Assembly (NCBI GenBank): GCA_016711125.1
Contig: JADJTQ010000012.1
Location: 434,001-498,000 of the forward strand
Direction: 5' to 3'
DNA length: 64,000 nucleotides
Origin: Saprospiraceae bacterium
GTDB taxonomy: Bacteria > Bacteroidota > Bacteroidia > Chitinophagales > Saprospiraceae
Under the pieces are notes generated by a model that did no database searches, was not told the origin of the DNA, and saw only the letters and a program-made list of their open reading frames with translations. The position numbers and the translations under genes are program-made. The first letter of the stretch is position 1; each line of letters begins with the position of its first letter. Below are positions 8,550 to 17,637 of the stretch, piece by piece.

Positions 8550-11500
8550 TCATCGATTATTCAAGACGGAATATATACAAGGCTCAATCTCAGCAATGAA
8601 TGTAGCTCCCAATTCCACATTGAAAGGAGGTTTTAACAATATTTCAGATCCGGCCTTAAAGGTTATATTTCTTAAAGCAACAATGGTTGCACCGCTTTCT
8701 AATCGATTGATGGCTTTATATACATCTGGAGACCCCATTTGCATTAAAAGGGCATCTGTCACAGTAATATTTTGATTTTCAGCCAGGCAAGAAGTCAATT
8801 GACAAAAAACGTCTGATGCCTTTACCAAATCCAAATGTATCATTGGCGAAGATCCACATTGATTATTAGCTATGACACTTAATTTGCCGCCACTGAATGT
8901 GTGATCAAGGCTCAAAGTAATCACCGTACCAGTCCCTGAAATAGTACCTGAAGGATGATCAAAAGTCCAGCTATAAGAGGTAGCATTGTTAATGCTCTGA
9001 ATCGAATATTGTAAGTTATCTAAATTTGGACAAACTGTAACAGGACCACTGATCACACCAGAGAAGACTGGTACAGCATCCAGCATTATAGTCTTGCTTT
9101 GGAATGGTCTGCAACTATTATCAATTGTGGGAGCCGGACTTAAAATCGCACAAATAGTGTAAGTGCCTACTGCACCTAAAATACCTGCATTGATATTCTG
9201 GAGCGTGGCCTGGGAATTTGACATGGTCAAGTTTCCGAATGGAACGATACCGAGTGATATTCCTCCAACATATGGATTAATGGGCGCAGCCCCCGCAAAA
9301 GCCACAAATTTAATACCAAAGTCAGTTTCTGAATTCTGAGATATGGCCATTTTTTGTAAGCCGGTAGCTGTCAAATCAAAGAGTGCCGATTGACAAAGAT
9401 TCATCGGAGCATTTATGCTTCCAATAAGCGGACATTCAAAACAAAATTTCTCTGTAAAAGAATATATGTCAGCACACATGATGCCGTCTACATCCTTGAC
9501 CATGACATCAAAAGTCTCCAGATCCGACGGATCAAAATTTACGTTTGAAACTGTATAACATCCATTTGGATCCAGCGCTCCATAACTGAATGGACCATAA
9601 TCCAGACCATCGACCTCCAAACTAAACATACCGGAGGGGCCAGGATTTGTAATATCCAGACAGACTTTCAAATCATAAAGCATAGGATTCAAACACATCT
9701 GAATAATGGTGTCAATTAAAATAGCGCGAACCGTGATAGTCACACAATTTGAAGTATCTCGACATTCAACCATGTTGAGGGTTGAAATTGCAATCCTTCG
9801 GTATGACGTTGTCACAAAAAGGGCGGGTGGACTATAAGATATACTGTTAGCTCCTTCGATGACTGAGAAAGTCCCACTGCAACCATCGGTGCTTTTTTGC
9901 CATTGATAAGTTAATGAAGATCCCATTGCAGGTGTAAGCTCCTGGATCGTGGATGGCACATCTCCCGAACAGACTATCTCATCGATTCCAATCGTTCCAG
10001 CATCAACCTGGTTTACCGTCACCGTCACACAATTGGTCGTATCACTACATGGCACCATGTCAACTGTTGAGGTAACAATACGACGATATGAAGTTGATTG
10101 GATCAATGGAGGTGGATCATAGGTTGTTCCCATTGCACCAGGTATATCCATAAAACTGCCCATACAGCCACCATCGCTTTTCTGCCATCGATAGCTCAGA
10201 ACACCGGTGCCACCTGCAACTTGTGTCTCTGTAATTGTGCCGGGAGTATCACCGGCGCAAATAGTCGCTTCACCTCCAATTGCACCAGCGAGATCAATCC
10301 TAGTCATATATAACACCGGTGTTGAATTGCCGCAGCTATCTGTCGTAGTAACCGTAATTATTAGAGAACATTCACCCTCTGATGAAACCATTTCCGTCAA
10401 GCTTCCTGAACAATTGTCTGTGGCGGTCGTAGCAAGGAGAGCTGCCGATTCTGCAGCGGTAATCGAAGGATATGAAGGTGCAATGGTACCCATCATCACC
10501 GTTGGTGGAGTATTATCGATCCTGGTGTTATAAGATGTCATAGCACTATTGCCGCACTCATCAGTGGCAGTCACCGTAATTATTGCCGAACAGAGTCCAA
10601 CTGTCGAAGCAGTTTTCATAACCACTCCCAGACAGTTGTCTGTGGCCGTAGTGCCAGCTATCGCAGCCATTTCAGCATCATTGGTGCTGGGATAACAGTG
10701 GTTGATCGTACCCTTAGTGATCATCGGAGAAGTGTCATCTATTATGGTGTTGTACATAACTTCGGAGCTGTTTCCACATTGATCGGTTATAGTGATAGTG
10801 ATTACAGCATCGCAGGTACCTATTGTTGAAGCAGACGTCATTAAAGCTCCTGCGCAATTATCCATGGCGGAAGTAGCATTCAAAGCTGCTGTCTCTGCTT
10901 GATTTGCTGTAGCGTAACACGCTGCAATCATGCCTTTGGTCACCATTGGTGCCGTTCCATCAATTCGGGTATTGTAGACGGTAAATGCACTATTACCGGC
11001 TGCATCTTTCACGGTAACCGTGATCATAGCATCACAATCACCAGATGTCATGGCAGTGTAGACCAACATACCTGTGCAATTGTCAGTTGCTGAGGTGCTA
11101 TCGATGGCTGCAGTCTCGGCTAACTCTAATGTTTTATAACAATCGGCAATGGTTCCAGGAGTGATGACTGGTGCAATCATATCATTTACCGTAACCGTCT
11201 GCATACAGGTTGAAGTATTCCCATTTACATCCGAGATTTGATACATTCTTGTAAAGTTAGCGGGTCCACCAGTCTCACCCAGATACATGAAGCTCGCGTC
11301 ATTGATCATGCAGTTATCACTAACTGATCCACCGGCCATCATGAATGCTGTCAAATCACTATACGGAATAAGGTCAGCGATGTCACATTCAGTACTCTCA
11401 GCCGGAGGACAAGATATGGAGGGGTCCTCACCATCGGTTACCTCGATTGTAATCGAGCAGCTGGCCATCAATCCGGCTCCATCTTCTATTGTCCAATTGA

Positions 11501-12878
11501 TCGGGTGCATTCCTTCAGGTAGAACTTCGCCTGCCAAAGAGGACATATTATTGAAGTCGTTACTAAGAGTGTATCCCGGACAATTTTCATTGACTACAGG
11601 ATCAAATTCATTGCCCATGACAGTATAAGTACATGCCATGGATGTGGTACCTCGCATTTGAGTGCCAGGGAGACATGTCAATGTTGGTGTCTGATCGTCG
11701 GTCACGGTGATAGTAAACGAACATACAGCATCAGGCATTAAACCATTCGATGCTTTTACGTCCACTGTTGTCACACCCAAAGGAAAAATATGTGGTGATG
11801 TAATAGGCATCATGCCAATCATATAGGTCAATGTGGGAGCTGGACATCCGGTCACAGTTGACGAAAATAACACGCTGGCTGAGCAGAGGTCAGGATCAGT
11901 GCCCACCATGATGTCATCCTGACAATCCGTGATGGATGGAGGAATCAGAATTTGGGTTACCGTCGGGTCAGAGGATCCACCAACGTTGGGATCATCTGTC
12001 AAGACCATTGAAAAATTACCTCCAGAGATCAAGCCTTGATTAGAGATCATGCATACTCCATCAGGGAATGGGTCGTTGATCTTCACCCGGAAGAGGATCG
12101 TTAAACTTTTGTCTGCGGGAAGTAAGAATCCTGACATCCCTCCTACCGTCACAGTTTCTCCGGACATGGAAAGCAATGGGCCGCCCACAATCGGATCAGG
12201 TGTTTCAGTAAGTTTAACGGAGCCGACATGCTCGATATTCGCTGTAGTGTCAATAACGATGACATTCTGATTATTGAAGTTAATATCGAGTGGTGGTGGC
12301 GGAAGCGGTGGAAGCGGATGTCCAGGCGAGGCGCAAACAGACCCAAATGTAATCGCAGCGCCAACGGTTGCTGATCCGACGATCACAGCCCCCACGCTAT
12401 TGCTATTCATATTACTTGACCAATTCGATGGAACATCGGGACCTGCCCCCTGAAACGACATAAAACTGGTCGGATCGATAATTCTCGCCCTAAAAGCCCG
12501 TTGACCACTCGGAACTGTCACATTGTTGTTCAATACATAAGCACACAATGTATTGATTCCCGTTCCGATAGTTGATGTCCCGACACGCAATTCAATTCCC
12601 TCTAAGCCCATTGCCGTGTTTTGAGTGATCGTATTGCCTGCCATTTTAAGGTCAAGCCGGTCGGCTATGGTATTACCAAATCGCGAAAGGGCAATCACTG
12701 GTATATCCAGATTGGTTGATGAAGCTATATTGTTCTCGATTTCAACTTTTGCAACGCTATTACCTTCATGAAGTATTCTAAGATTAGAAAAGGTAGAAGC
12801 AGCCATAGGCAATGCGGTTATACTGGGATTGTCAGTGACCCTTCCATTTAAAATCGATGTATTAAGAGTCGAAGCCAA
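8550..12878 (-). CDS. C-terminal two thirds of second giant secreted protein: HYR-like repeats and 3-coathanger/GCX-like C-terminus
   Basis: Continues the gene that starts at 14842. The ATG-less start here is artificial: one G missing from a GGG run (plus strand CCC at 12890-12892) explains the break, because adding it gives EASGEAAVLASTLNTS without interruption. Modules in order: end of the beta-helix region (to about residue 190); HYR-like modules (CSFTITVTDDQTPTLTC and similar); four tandem ~73-residue HYR variants (about 11180-10300); two Ig-like/PKD-like modules with SYRRI(A/V)xST; several Ig-like modules. The last 75 residues (GATIVALRNITFKAGSEILL, then FNVELGATFIAEIEPC) resemble the 3-coathanger/GCX-type C-terminal domain of Saprospira-group secreted proteins rather than a classical T9SS type A domain. 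Likely surface or secreted structural protein. Confidence 0.8.
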   Translation of the reverse strand: MASTLNTSILNGRVTDNPSITALPMAASTFSNLRILHEGNSVAKVEIENNIASSTNLDIPVIALSRFGNTIADRLDLKMAGNTITQNTAMGLEGIELRVGTSTIGTGINTLCAYVLNNNVTVPSGQRAFRARIIDPTSFMSFQGAGPDVPSNWSSNMNSNSVGAVIVGSATVGAAITFGSVCASPGHPLPPLPPPPLDINFNNQNVIVIDTTANIEHVGSVKLTETPDPIVGGPLLSMSGETVTVGGMSGFLLPADKSLTILFRVKINDPFPDGVCMISNQGLISGGNFSMVLTDDPNVGGSSDPTVTQILIPPSITDCQDDIMVGTDPDLCSASVLFSSTVTGCPAPTLTYMIGMMPITSPHIFPLGVTTVDVKASNGLMPDAVCSFTITVTDDQTPTLTCLPGTQMRGTTSMACTYTVMGNEFDPVVNENCPGYTLSNDFNNMSSLAGEVLPEGMHPINWTIEDGAGLMASCSITIEVTDGEDPSISCPPAESTECDIADLIPYSDLTAFMMAGGSVSDNCMINDASFMYLGETGGPANFTRMYQISDVNGNTSTCMQTVTVNDMIAPVITPGTIADCYKTLELAETAAIDSTSATDNCTGMLVYTAMTSGDCDAMITVTVKDAAGNSAFTVYNTRIDGTAPMVTKGMIAACYATANQAETAALNATSAMDNCAGALMTSASTIGTCDAVITITITDQCGNSSEVMYNTIIDDTSPMITKGTINHCYPSTNDAEMAAIAGTTATDNCLGVVMKTASTVGLCSAIITVTATDECGNSAMTSYNTRIDNTPPTVMMGTIAPSYPSITAAESAALLATTATDNCSGSLTEMVSSEGECSLIITVTTTDSCGNSTPVLYMTRIDLAGAIGGEATICAGDTPGTITETQVAGGTGVLSYRWQKSDGGCMGSFMDIPGAMGTTYDPPPLIQSTSYRRIVTSTVDMVPCSDTTNCVTVTVNQVDAGTIGIDEIVCSGDVPSTIQELTPAMGSSLTYQWQKSTDGCSGTFSVIEGANSISYSPPALFVTTSYRRIAISTLNMVECRDTSNCVTITVRAILIDTIIQMCLNPMLYDLKVCLDITNPGPSGMFSLEVDGLDYGPFSYGALDPNGCYTVSNVNFDPSDLETFDVMVKDVDGIMCADIYSFTEKFCFECPLIGSINAPMNLCQSALFDLTATGLQKMAISQNSETDFGIKFVAFAGAAPINPYVGGISLGIVPFGNLTMSNSQATLQNINAGILGAVGTYTICAILSPAPTIDNSCRPFQSKTIMLDAVPVFSGVISGPVTVCPNLDNLQYSIQSINNATSYSWTFDHPSGTISGTGTVITLSLDHTFSGGKLSVIANNQCGSSPMIHLDLVKASDVFCQLTSCLAENQNITVTDALLMQMGSPDVYKAINRLESGATIVALRNITFKAGSEILLKPPFNVELGATFIAEIEPCIYSVLNNR
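10300..11180. repeat. Four tandem ~219-base units encoding HYR-like modules
   Basis: Four head-to-tail units each encode about 73 residues: (A/S/P)PxxTxGxIxxCY, a conserved AExAAxxxTxATDNC, and T(A/D)xCGNS...YNTRID. They are close enough to look like recent tandem duplication. The fourth copy has lost the CY cysteine (it reads APSYPS). Confidence 0.8.
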
Positions 12879-14842
12879 AACCGCAGCTTCCCTGATGCCT
12901 CAATCACCGAATTCCCGATAATATTATAATTCATGGTCGCGGTATTTACCGAGCCAACCTCTATGCCCGCCATGGGCTGCCCAAAACGCTCAATGCGACA
13001 ATTGGTTACGTTAAGATTAAAGGTTGAACTGCCCTCAGCAAGGGCCTGAATACCTTTGGACGCAGCTCTCAGAAAGTCACTATTTTTTAAATGGACCGTT
13101 GCTGTTGCCGAACCCTGTGTCCGCATCTCAAAACAATCTGCACCTACCATTGATGCGATGGTGTTATTAAAGGTGCAATTATCTACCGTCAGAGTAAGAG
13201 CTCCTGAATTATTGATAATGTGTGCAATCCTGAAGGCCGACAACGAAAAGGTACAGTCAATAATACTACAAGTGCCGAATAGATTGCGGAGTTTCAATGC
13301 ATGCTCTTCATTGGAATTACCATTACTGGTGCTTGTGCTGTTGACGATGGAAAGGTTTGTGACATTATTTCCGTTAATCCCATGTTCTTCCGTTGTGGTA
13401 ATATCTATGTTGTTTAGAGCAATGGTGCTTATATCTTTAAGATAAATTGCCGCATTGCAGTTGATGTTATCATCTTCATCGCAAACACCATCGAAGCCTG
13501 AATCCGTAGTGTTGGCATTATTTAGAATTAGGTTGTTCAAAGTGATATTTGTTGCATCTATCAGTTCCACTGCGCGGATGGAGATGTTACTAAAATTTCC
13601 GCCTGACCCATCAGTAGTACCGGTTCCAGTCATCGCAAGTGAGCCGGTTGTTGTAAGCAATCGGAGACCATGGGTTGCCATTGAGGCGGATACTGATTTC
13701 AGGATGACGTCAAGCACTCCGTTAGATAGATTGAGGGCAATCCCGGCACTATTACTCAAGAGCACATCACGAATCTTGATAGTACCCAGGTTGGTCCCGG
13801 TCAGAGATGTACCTCCGCTATTGTTTATCGTAATAGCATAAATGTCGTTGTTCATCGCGGTGGTCAATGTGGTCACCGAATTTACGATGATAGGATTTGT
13901 GCCTCCCAAAATCGGTAAGGGAGTAATTGGTTGGTGGATGGAAAAGGTGACACCGGTTAAACCGGCCAGGGTTCCAACGGCACTTTGACCGATGATATTC
14001 TGACCGTCTAAAAGGACTATGCTGCCGGTATAGTTACCTGAATAAATAAAAATGTTGTCATTGGCCTCATCATTGGCCGTACTACTGAAAGAAGCAACAT
14101 TATTGAAGGGTGAACCTAACCTCCCATCGCCTCCCATTGGAGCTCCGCTTTGAATAAACCAGATCAAGCCGCTCACATTTATTGAGACAGTTCCGGTGCG
14201 GGTGAAAAAACCGTCAGTTATGTCGTAGGTAAAAGTAGTAATTCCTTCAAAACCCGGTGCCGGATTGAAAGTAAAACTCCCATTCATGTTAAAACTGACA
14301 TCACCTTGAGTTCCTGTTGTATTCACTGAGGTCACTGAAATCATATCACCATCGAGCTCCACGTCGTTGACTAACAATCCAGCGCCTACCGGTACTGATA
14401 TAGAAATGTTGCCGACCGTAGTATAACTATCATTAACCGCAATAGGTGAGGTCTTTACTGACCCTGGCACCAGGGTTGTATTTGCATCGATGACATCGGA
14501 GAATAAGACTCCTGTGCCATCCATTGCAGCCATACTGTTGGTAATATCTACCTGATATTCGATGGTATCACCCGGGCTAGGTCCCATCGGGCCAAGGTCG
14601 GTACCCACCACCATATAACTTTTAGAAGCAGCGACCATCGGTGATAACAAAGATTGCGAAGCTGAAACGTTCCAATCTAAAGCATGTAGAGAGATCTTCA
14701 CCGGAGCATTGACAAAATTATAAGATATCTTCTGCAAACTATCTGTTTGGTGTAGCGTTGTGGGTGAAGTATCCACATCAACCAAGTCCGGTTGAAAGCC
14801 ACCCAGAAGAGCGATTAAAAGGAGGATAATTGATGTCTTCAC
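12848..14842 (-). CDS. N-terminal third of second giant secreted protein: signal peptide, cadherin-like domain, right-handed beta-helix
   Basis: A GTG start at 14842 gives a typical signal peptide (KTSIILLLIALLGGF). Around residues 80-140 there is a prealbumin/DUF11-type strand set (GDTIEYQVDITNS). Residues ~150-235 form a cadherin-like Ig domain (VNDSYTTVGNISISVPVGAG ... GSFTFNPAPGFEG). From about residue 240 a right-handed beta-helix starts with FIQSGAPMGGDGRLGSPFNN and runs through many short N/T/I-rich rungs (ITLNNLILNNANT, IALNNIDITTTEEHG). The frame then fails at 12890-12892 and the protein continues in 8550-12878, about 2100 residues in all. Such helices usually bind or cleave polysaccharide, or serve as passenger stalks; no catalytic residues can be assigned from sequence alone. 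Confidence 0.85.
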   Translation of the reverse strand: MKTSIILLLIALLGGFQPDLVDVDTSPTTLHQTDSLQKISYNFVNAPVKISLHALDWNVSASQSLLSPMVAASKSYMVVGTDLGPMGPSPGDTIEYQVDITNSMAAMDGTGVLFSDVIDANTTLVPGSVKTSPIAVNDSYTTVGNISISVPVGAGLLVNDVELDGDMISVTSVNTTGTQGDVSFNMNGSFTFNPAPGFEGITTFTYDITDGFFTRTGTVSINVSGLIWFIQSGAPMGGDGRLGSPFNNVASFSSTANDEANDNIFIYSGNYTGSIVLLDGQNIIGQSAVGTLAGLTGVTFSIHQPITPLPILGGTNPIIVNSVTTLTTAMNNDIYAITINNSGGTSLTGTNLGTIKIRDVLLSNSAGIALNLSNGVLDVILKSVSASMATHGLRLLTTTGSLAMTGTGTTDGSGGNFSNISIRAVELIDATNITLNNLILNNANTTDSGFDGVCDEDDNINCNAAIYLKDISTIALNNIDITTTEEHGINGNNVTNLSIVNSTSTSNGNSNEEHALKLRNLFGTCSIIDCTFSLSAFRIAHIINNSGALTLTVDNCTFNNTIASMVGADCFEMRTQGSATATVHLKNSDFLRAASKGIQALAEGSSTFNLNVTNCRIERFGQPMAGIEVGSVNTATMNYNIIGNSVIEASGKLRFWLRLLIHRF

Positions 14843-15122
14843 GACTGAAGTAATTTAGGATTAAGGGAATAAACTACTCATTTGATCGAAAACTTCGGAA
14901 AAAGAGAGCGACTCTAAAGATACGCCAACATTTGCCACGTTGGTTCCTGAGCTATCAGATATAAATTTTAATGATAGGTACTCAAAAATAAATTTTTGTA
15001 AATTGATGTTATGTAAGGAAATTAGTCATACTTTGCTAGAATAAATCTTATTTGTCGAAGTAACAAACCTCAGTGAAATTGTATAAAATTCTTTAGTATC
15101 ACCTTAGAAAAATTTGTGAGTC
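14843..15122. other. Divergent promoter region between the giant secreted gene and the tail-collar operon
   Basis: 280 AT-rich bases between divergent starts (GTG 14842 minus, ATG 15123 plus). On the plus strand a TACTTTG about 22 bases downstream of a TTG near 14997 only approximates the Bacteroidota TAnnTTTG / TTTG pair. Both promoters must be here but I cannot place either with confidence. Confidence 0.35.
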
Positions 15123-15620
15123 ATGGCGGAACCTTTTTTATCTGAAATCAGGATTATGTCGTTCGATTTTGCTCCCAGAGGTTGGGCATTATGCAATGGG
15201 CAGCTGCTTCCGATCAATCAAAACCAAGCTTTGTTTTCACTACTCGGCACCACCTTCGGAGGTGATGGAAGAGTGAATTTCGCTCTGCCTGATCTTCGGG
15301 CCAGGACTCCCATTCATGTGGGTGGCGGTCATACATTGGGTGAACGAGGAGGAGAGCAGACACATACTTTATCCATCGCCGAACTTCCCACTCATACTCA
15401 CAGTGCAAACGCAACCAGCAATGGTCAAAATACCCTGGCACCTTCCGGATACCTGGCCAATACTGCACCCTCCGAATTTTATTCAGGCACAGTGACAGCA
15501 GCAATGATGCCAGCGACAGTAACGAATACAGGTGGTAGTCAGGCACACCTGAATATGCAGCCATTTCTGACGCTGAATTTTAGCATTGCATTGCAGGGTA
15601 TATTCCCTAGTCCTAATTAA
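15123..15620 (+). CDS. Phage tail collar domain protein (MdpB-like), first of three
   Basis: 165 residues. Residues ~5-62 match the phage tail collar domain: SEIRIMSFDFAPRGWALCNG, QLLPINQNQALFSLLGTTFG, then GGDGRVNFALPDLRARTPIH. The centre is a His-Thr-rich switch (LPTHTHSANATS). The C-terminus ends in a hydrophobic strand (LNFSIALQGIFPSP). This is the layout of bacterial 'microcystin-dependent protein' homologues, which use the tail-fibre fold outside any phage. There is no signal peptide. It starts a five-gene operon with 12-base gaps to the next two paralogues. The biological role of the family is not established; trimeric fibre-like assembly is inferred from the phage relatives. Confidence 0.9.
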   Translation: MAEPFLSEIRIMSFDFAPRGWALCNGQLLPINQNQALFSLLGTTFGGDGRVNFALPDLRARTPIHVGGGHTLGERGGEQTHTLSIAELPTHTHSANATSNGQNTLAPSGYLANTAPSEFYSGTVTAAMMPATVTNTGGSQAHLNMQPFLTLNFSIALQGIFPSPN

Positions 15621-15632
15621 TTTTTAAAGCTA

Positions 15633-16142
15633 ATGGCACAACCTTATGTTGGTGAGATCCGCATGTTTGCCGGCAACTTCGCCCCCGCTGGATGGATGTT
15701 TTGTGAGGGGCAATTATTGCCTATTTCTGAAAATGAAACACTTTTTAATCTGATTGGCACCACATATGGTGGTGATGGGCAATCCACCTTTGCCCTACCT
15801 GATCTTCGTGGTCGGCTACCAGTGCATATGGGTAATGGTTTCATTTTAGCAGAAACAGGTGGTTCAGAAGAAATTACTTTAACAGTTGCCCAAACACCAT
15901 CACACACCCACTCATTCGGAGCTAACAACTCCTCCGGTGGAGGAACGAGCCCGGCAGGGAGTGTCCTGGCCAGAAATGCATCAGTGGATGGTTATACAAC
16001 TGATATCTCTGGTGGACTAATACCATTAAATCCTTCTGGTATATCTGCCATAGGAGGTTCTCAACCCCACACTAATTTTGCCCCATATCTTTGTGTAGAT
16101 TTCATCATTTCATTATTTGGAATCTTTCCATCTCCAACCTAA
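15633..16142 (+). CDS. Phage tail collar domain protein (MdpB-like), second of three
   Basis: 169 residues, paralogue of its two neighbours. The collar domain at residues 5-62 contains GEIRMFAGNFAPAGWMFCEG and GTTYGGDGQSTFALPDLRGR. The middle carries TPSHTHSFGANNSSGG and the end is VDFIISLFGIFPSPT. The central loops differ most among the three copies, while the collar core and the C-terminal strand are conserved, which suggests a shared scaffold with divergent tips or partners. The gap to the next gene is 13 bases. Confidence 0.9.
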   Translation: MAQPYVGEIRMFAGNFAPAGWMFCEGQLLPISENETLFNLIGTTYGGDGQSTFALPDLRGRLPVHMGNGFILAETGGSEEITLTVAQTPSHTHSFGANNSSGGGTSPAGSVLARNASVDGYTTDISGGLIPLNPSGISAIGGSQPHTNFAPYLCVDFIISLFGIFPSPT

Positions 16143-16155
16143 AATCTAATATATC

Positions 16156-16668
16156 ATGGCAGACCCCTTTGTAGCAGAAATACGCATATTCCCTTTCAAT
16201 TTTGCCCCGAAAGGTTGGGCATGGTGTGACGGTCAGCTTTTGCCACTATCACAGAATACGGCTCTCTTTTCTTTACTGGGTACGACCTATGGCGGAAATG
16301 GAAAATCCAATTTCGCACTGCCAGATTTGCAGGGCAGGTCACCGATGCACCCGGGTCAGGGACCTGGACTATCACTTCATGACTTGGGTGAGACCGGTGG
16401 AAGTGAGACTGTGACCCTTCTGGAAAGTGAAATTCCATCTCATTCGCATACAATCCAGGCCACTAATGATAGTGGACTTCAGTCAACCCCAGGTGGAGCT
16501 GTAATGGCCCGTGCAAATATATATAACACTACCGGGCCTGGCAATGTAATGATGTCAAATCAAGCCCTGTCTCTAACGGGAGGTGATCAGCCCCATAATA
16601 ATTTACAACCATATCTCACATTCTATTTTTGCATAGCCCTGCAGGGTGTTTTTCCACCTCGCACATAG
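16156..16668 (+). CDS. Phage tail collar domain protein (MdpB-like), third of three
   Basis: 170 residues. Collar core VAEIRIFPFNFAPKGWAWCD and GTTYGGNGKSNFALPDLQGR; His-rich IPSHSHTIQATND; terminal strand FYFCIALQGVFPPRT. It has a slightly longer loop (GPGLSLHDLGE) than its siblings. The same operon continues 16 bases later with the acetyltransferase. No capsid, terminase, tape-measure or lysis genes are nearby, so this is a chromosomal tail-collar set rather than a prophage tail. Confidence 0.9.
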   Translation: MADPFVAEIRIFPFNFAPKGWAWCDGQLLPLSQNTALFSLLGTTYGGNGKSNFALPDLQGRSPMHPGQGPGLSLHDLGETGGSETVTLLESEIPSHSHTIQATNDSGLQSTPGGAVMARANIYNTTGPGNVMMSNQALSLTGGDQPHNNLQPYLTFYFCIALQGVFPPRT

Positions 16669-16684
16669 TTTATAGAGGGTTTTT

Positions 16685-17209
16685 ATGGATATCGATTGGT
16701 CAAAGTCGTCGATTGAGATCATACCTCTACATGATTTCACTAGTGAAGAACTTATCCTGCTACGGGAAATCTATGGGAGCACGAGACAAAAGGAACTTGA
16801 GTTAACTGATTGGTCCTTAAGTCAAAAAGAGACTTTCATAGATTACCAATTTTCAGCCCAGCATGACTACTATCTCAAAGTTTATCCCGATGCATTTTAT
16901 GGATTGATATCGGTAGATAAAGAGTGGGCCGGCAGATTATATCTCAATGAAAGTAAGGACGACCTAAGGATTATTGATATTTCACTCTTACCAGAATTTC
17001 GTAACTTTTCATATGGCACTATCCTGATATGTGATTTACAGAATCATTGCAAGAAAAAACACAAATCGCTAAGTATCCATGTCGAGCAATTTAATCCTGC
17101 AAAGAATCTATACAACCGGCTCGGTTTTGAAGTCGCAGGTACTTACGATGAAGTTTATATGTTGATGAGATGGAAACCCAAAAACAATAAGAGCGATGGA
17201 GATAACTGA
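16685..17209 (+). CDS. GNAT family N-acetyltransferase of the tail-collar operon
   Basis: 174 residues with the GNAT pattern: a beta-bulge strand (YYLKVYPDAFYGLISVDKEW), then DLRIIDISLLPEFRNFSYGT in the acetyl-CoA binding position, and the C-terminal SIHVEQFNPAKNLYNRLGFE motif. Members of this family move an acetyl group from acetyl-CoA to an amine. Here the substrate is unknown, but the 16-base gap after the third collar gene and the overlap with the next gene suggest action on the collar proteins or on their partner. The pyrophosphate-binding loop is degenerate (the usual R/QxxGxG/A reads as FRNFSYG), which is common in this family. Confidence 0.8.
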   Translation: MDIDWSKSSIEIIPLHDFTSEELILLREIYGSTRQKELELTDWSLSQKETFIDYQFSAQHDYYLKVYPDAFYGLISVDKEWAGRLYLNESKDDLRIIDISLLPEFRNFSYGTILICDLQNHCKKKHKSLSIHVEQFNPAKNLYNRLGFEVAGTYDEVYMLMRWKPKNNKSDGDN

Positions 17210-17510
17210 AGTAATCGCAAATTTAAACCCAGAGCATTTTCCAATCGATCAGGAAATTGTCTGGAAAATTGTATTCGATCAAACATTGACTCCTTATACT
17301 GCGATCCTAAAAACCGTAAGAAATCATTTGAAGGTCGAGGGTTTTCGTGCCGGGTTTTCTCTAATTTTTACCACTCACCAAACTGATCAACATTATACAC
17401 AGGGTATTTACAATTTGATACATCCTGTACTTGGCAATCTACCACTATTTATGGTTCCTCTCGGGCCTGAATCTGATGGAAGAATGCAATATGAAATTAT
17501 CTTTAATTAG
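17196..17510 (+). CDS. DUF6916-like small protein closing the tail-collar operon
   Basis: 104 residues, overlapping the acetyltransferase stop by 14 bases, so translation is coupled. The sequence alternates strands and ends with the recognisable pattern YTQGIYNLIHPVLGNLPLFM followed by VPLG and YEIIFN. This matches my recollection of the DUF6916 pattern (qG.y.l.Hp.lG...lFlvPiG). No signal peptide or membrane segment. Function unknown; the gene order suggests a chaperone, cap or adaptor for the collar proteins. Confidence 0.65.
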   Translation: MEITEVIANLNPEHFPIDQEIVWKIVFDQTLTPYTAILKTVRNHLKVEGFRAGFSLIFTTHQTDQHYTQGIYNLIHPVLGNLPLFMVPLGPESDGRMQYEIIFN

Positions 17511-17525
17511 TGGTATCAGGATATG

Positions 17526-17556
17526 ATGAACCAAGTTCTTGGCGACCAAGGTTCAT
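17526..17556 (+). other. Stem-loop just after the tail-collar operon
   Basis: Outer arms ATGAACC / GGTTCAT enclose a second short stem TTGG / CCAA with a 3-base loop. It starts 15 bases after the stop of the DUF6916-like gene. There is no T tract, so it may stabilise the mRNA end rather than terminate. Confidence 0.3.
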
Positions 17557-17637
17557 ACTCTTCGATGATTTAACTTCAAAATATTTTATCCTCTGAGTTG
17601 CAATAAACCTTACCTTGTATTTAAATACGCTCGTAAG

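Noticed and set aside
10300..11180. CRISPR or other non-coding array
   Set aside because: The units are coding, in frame, about 219 bases long, and have no unique spacers.
13056..13841. Long plus-strand open frames antisense to the second giant protein
   Set aside because: They mirror the low-complexity, repeat-rich minus-strand protein and carry no family motif or signal peptide.
15123..16668. Prophage or phage-tail-like bacteriocin
   Set aside because: Tail-collar genes are present, but there are no sheath, baseplate, tape-measure, terminase, lysis or integrase genes, and the neighbours are ordinary chromosomal genes.
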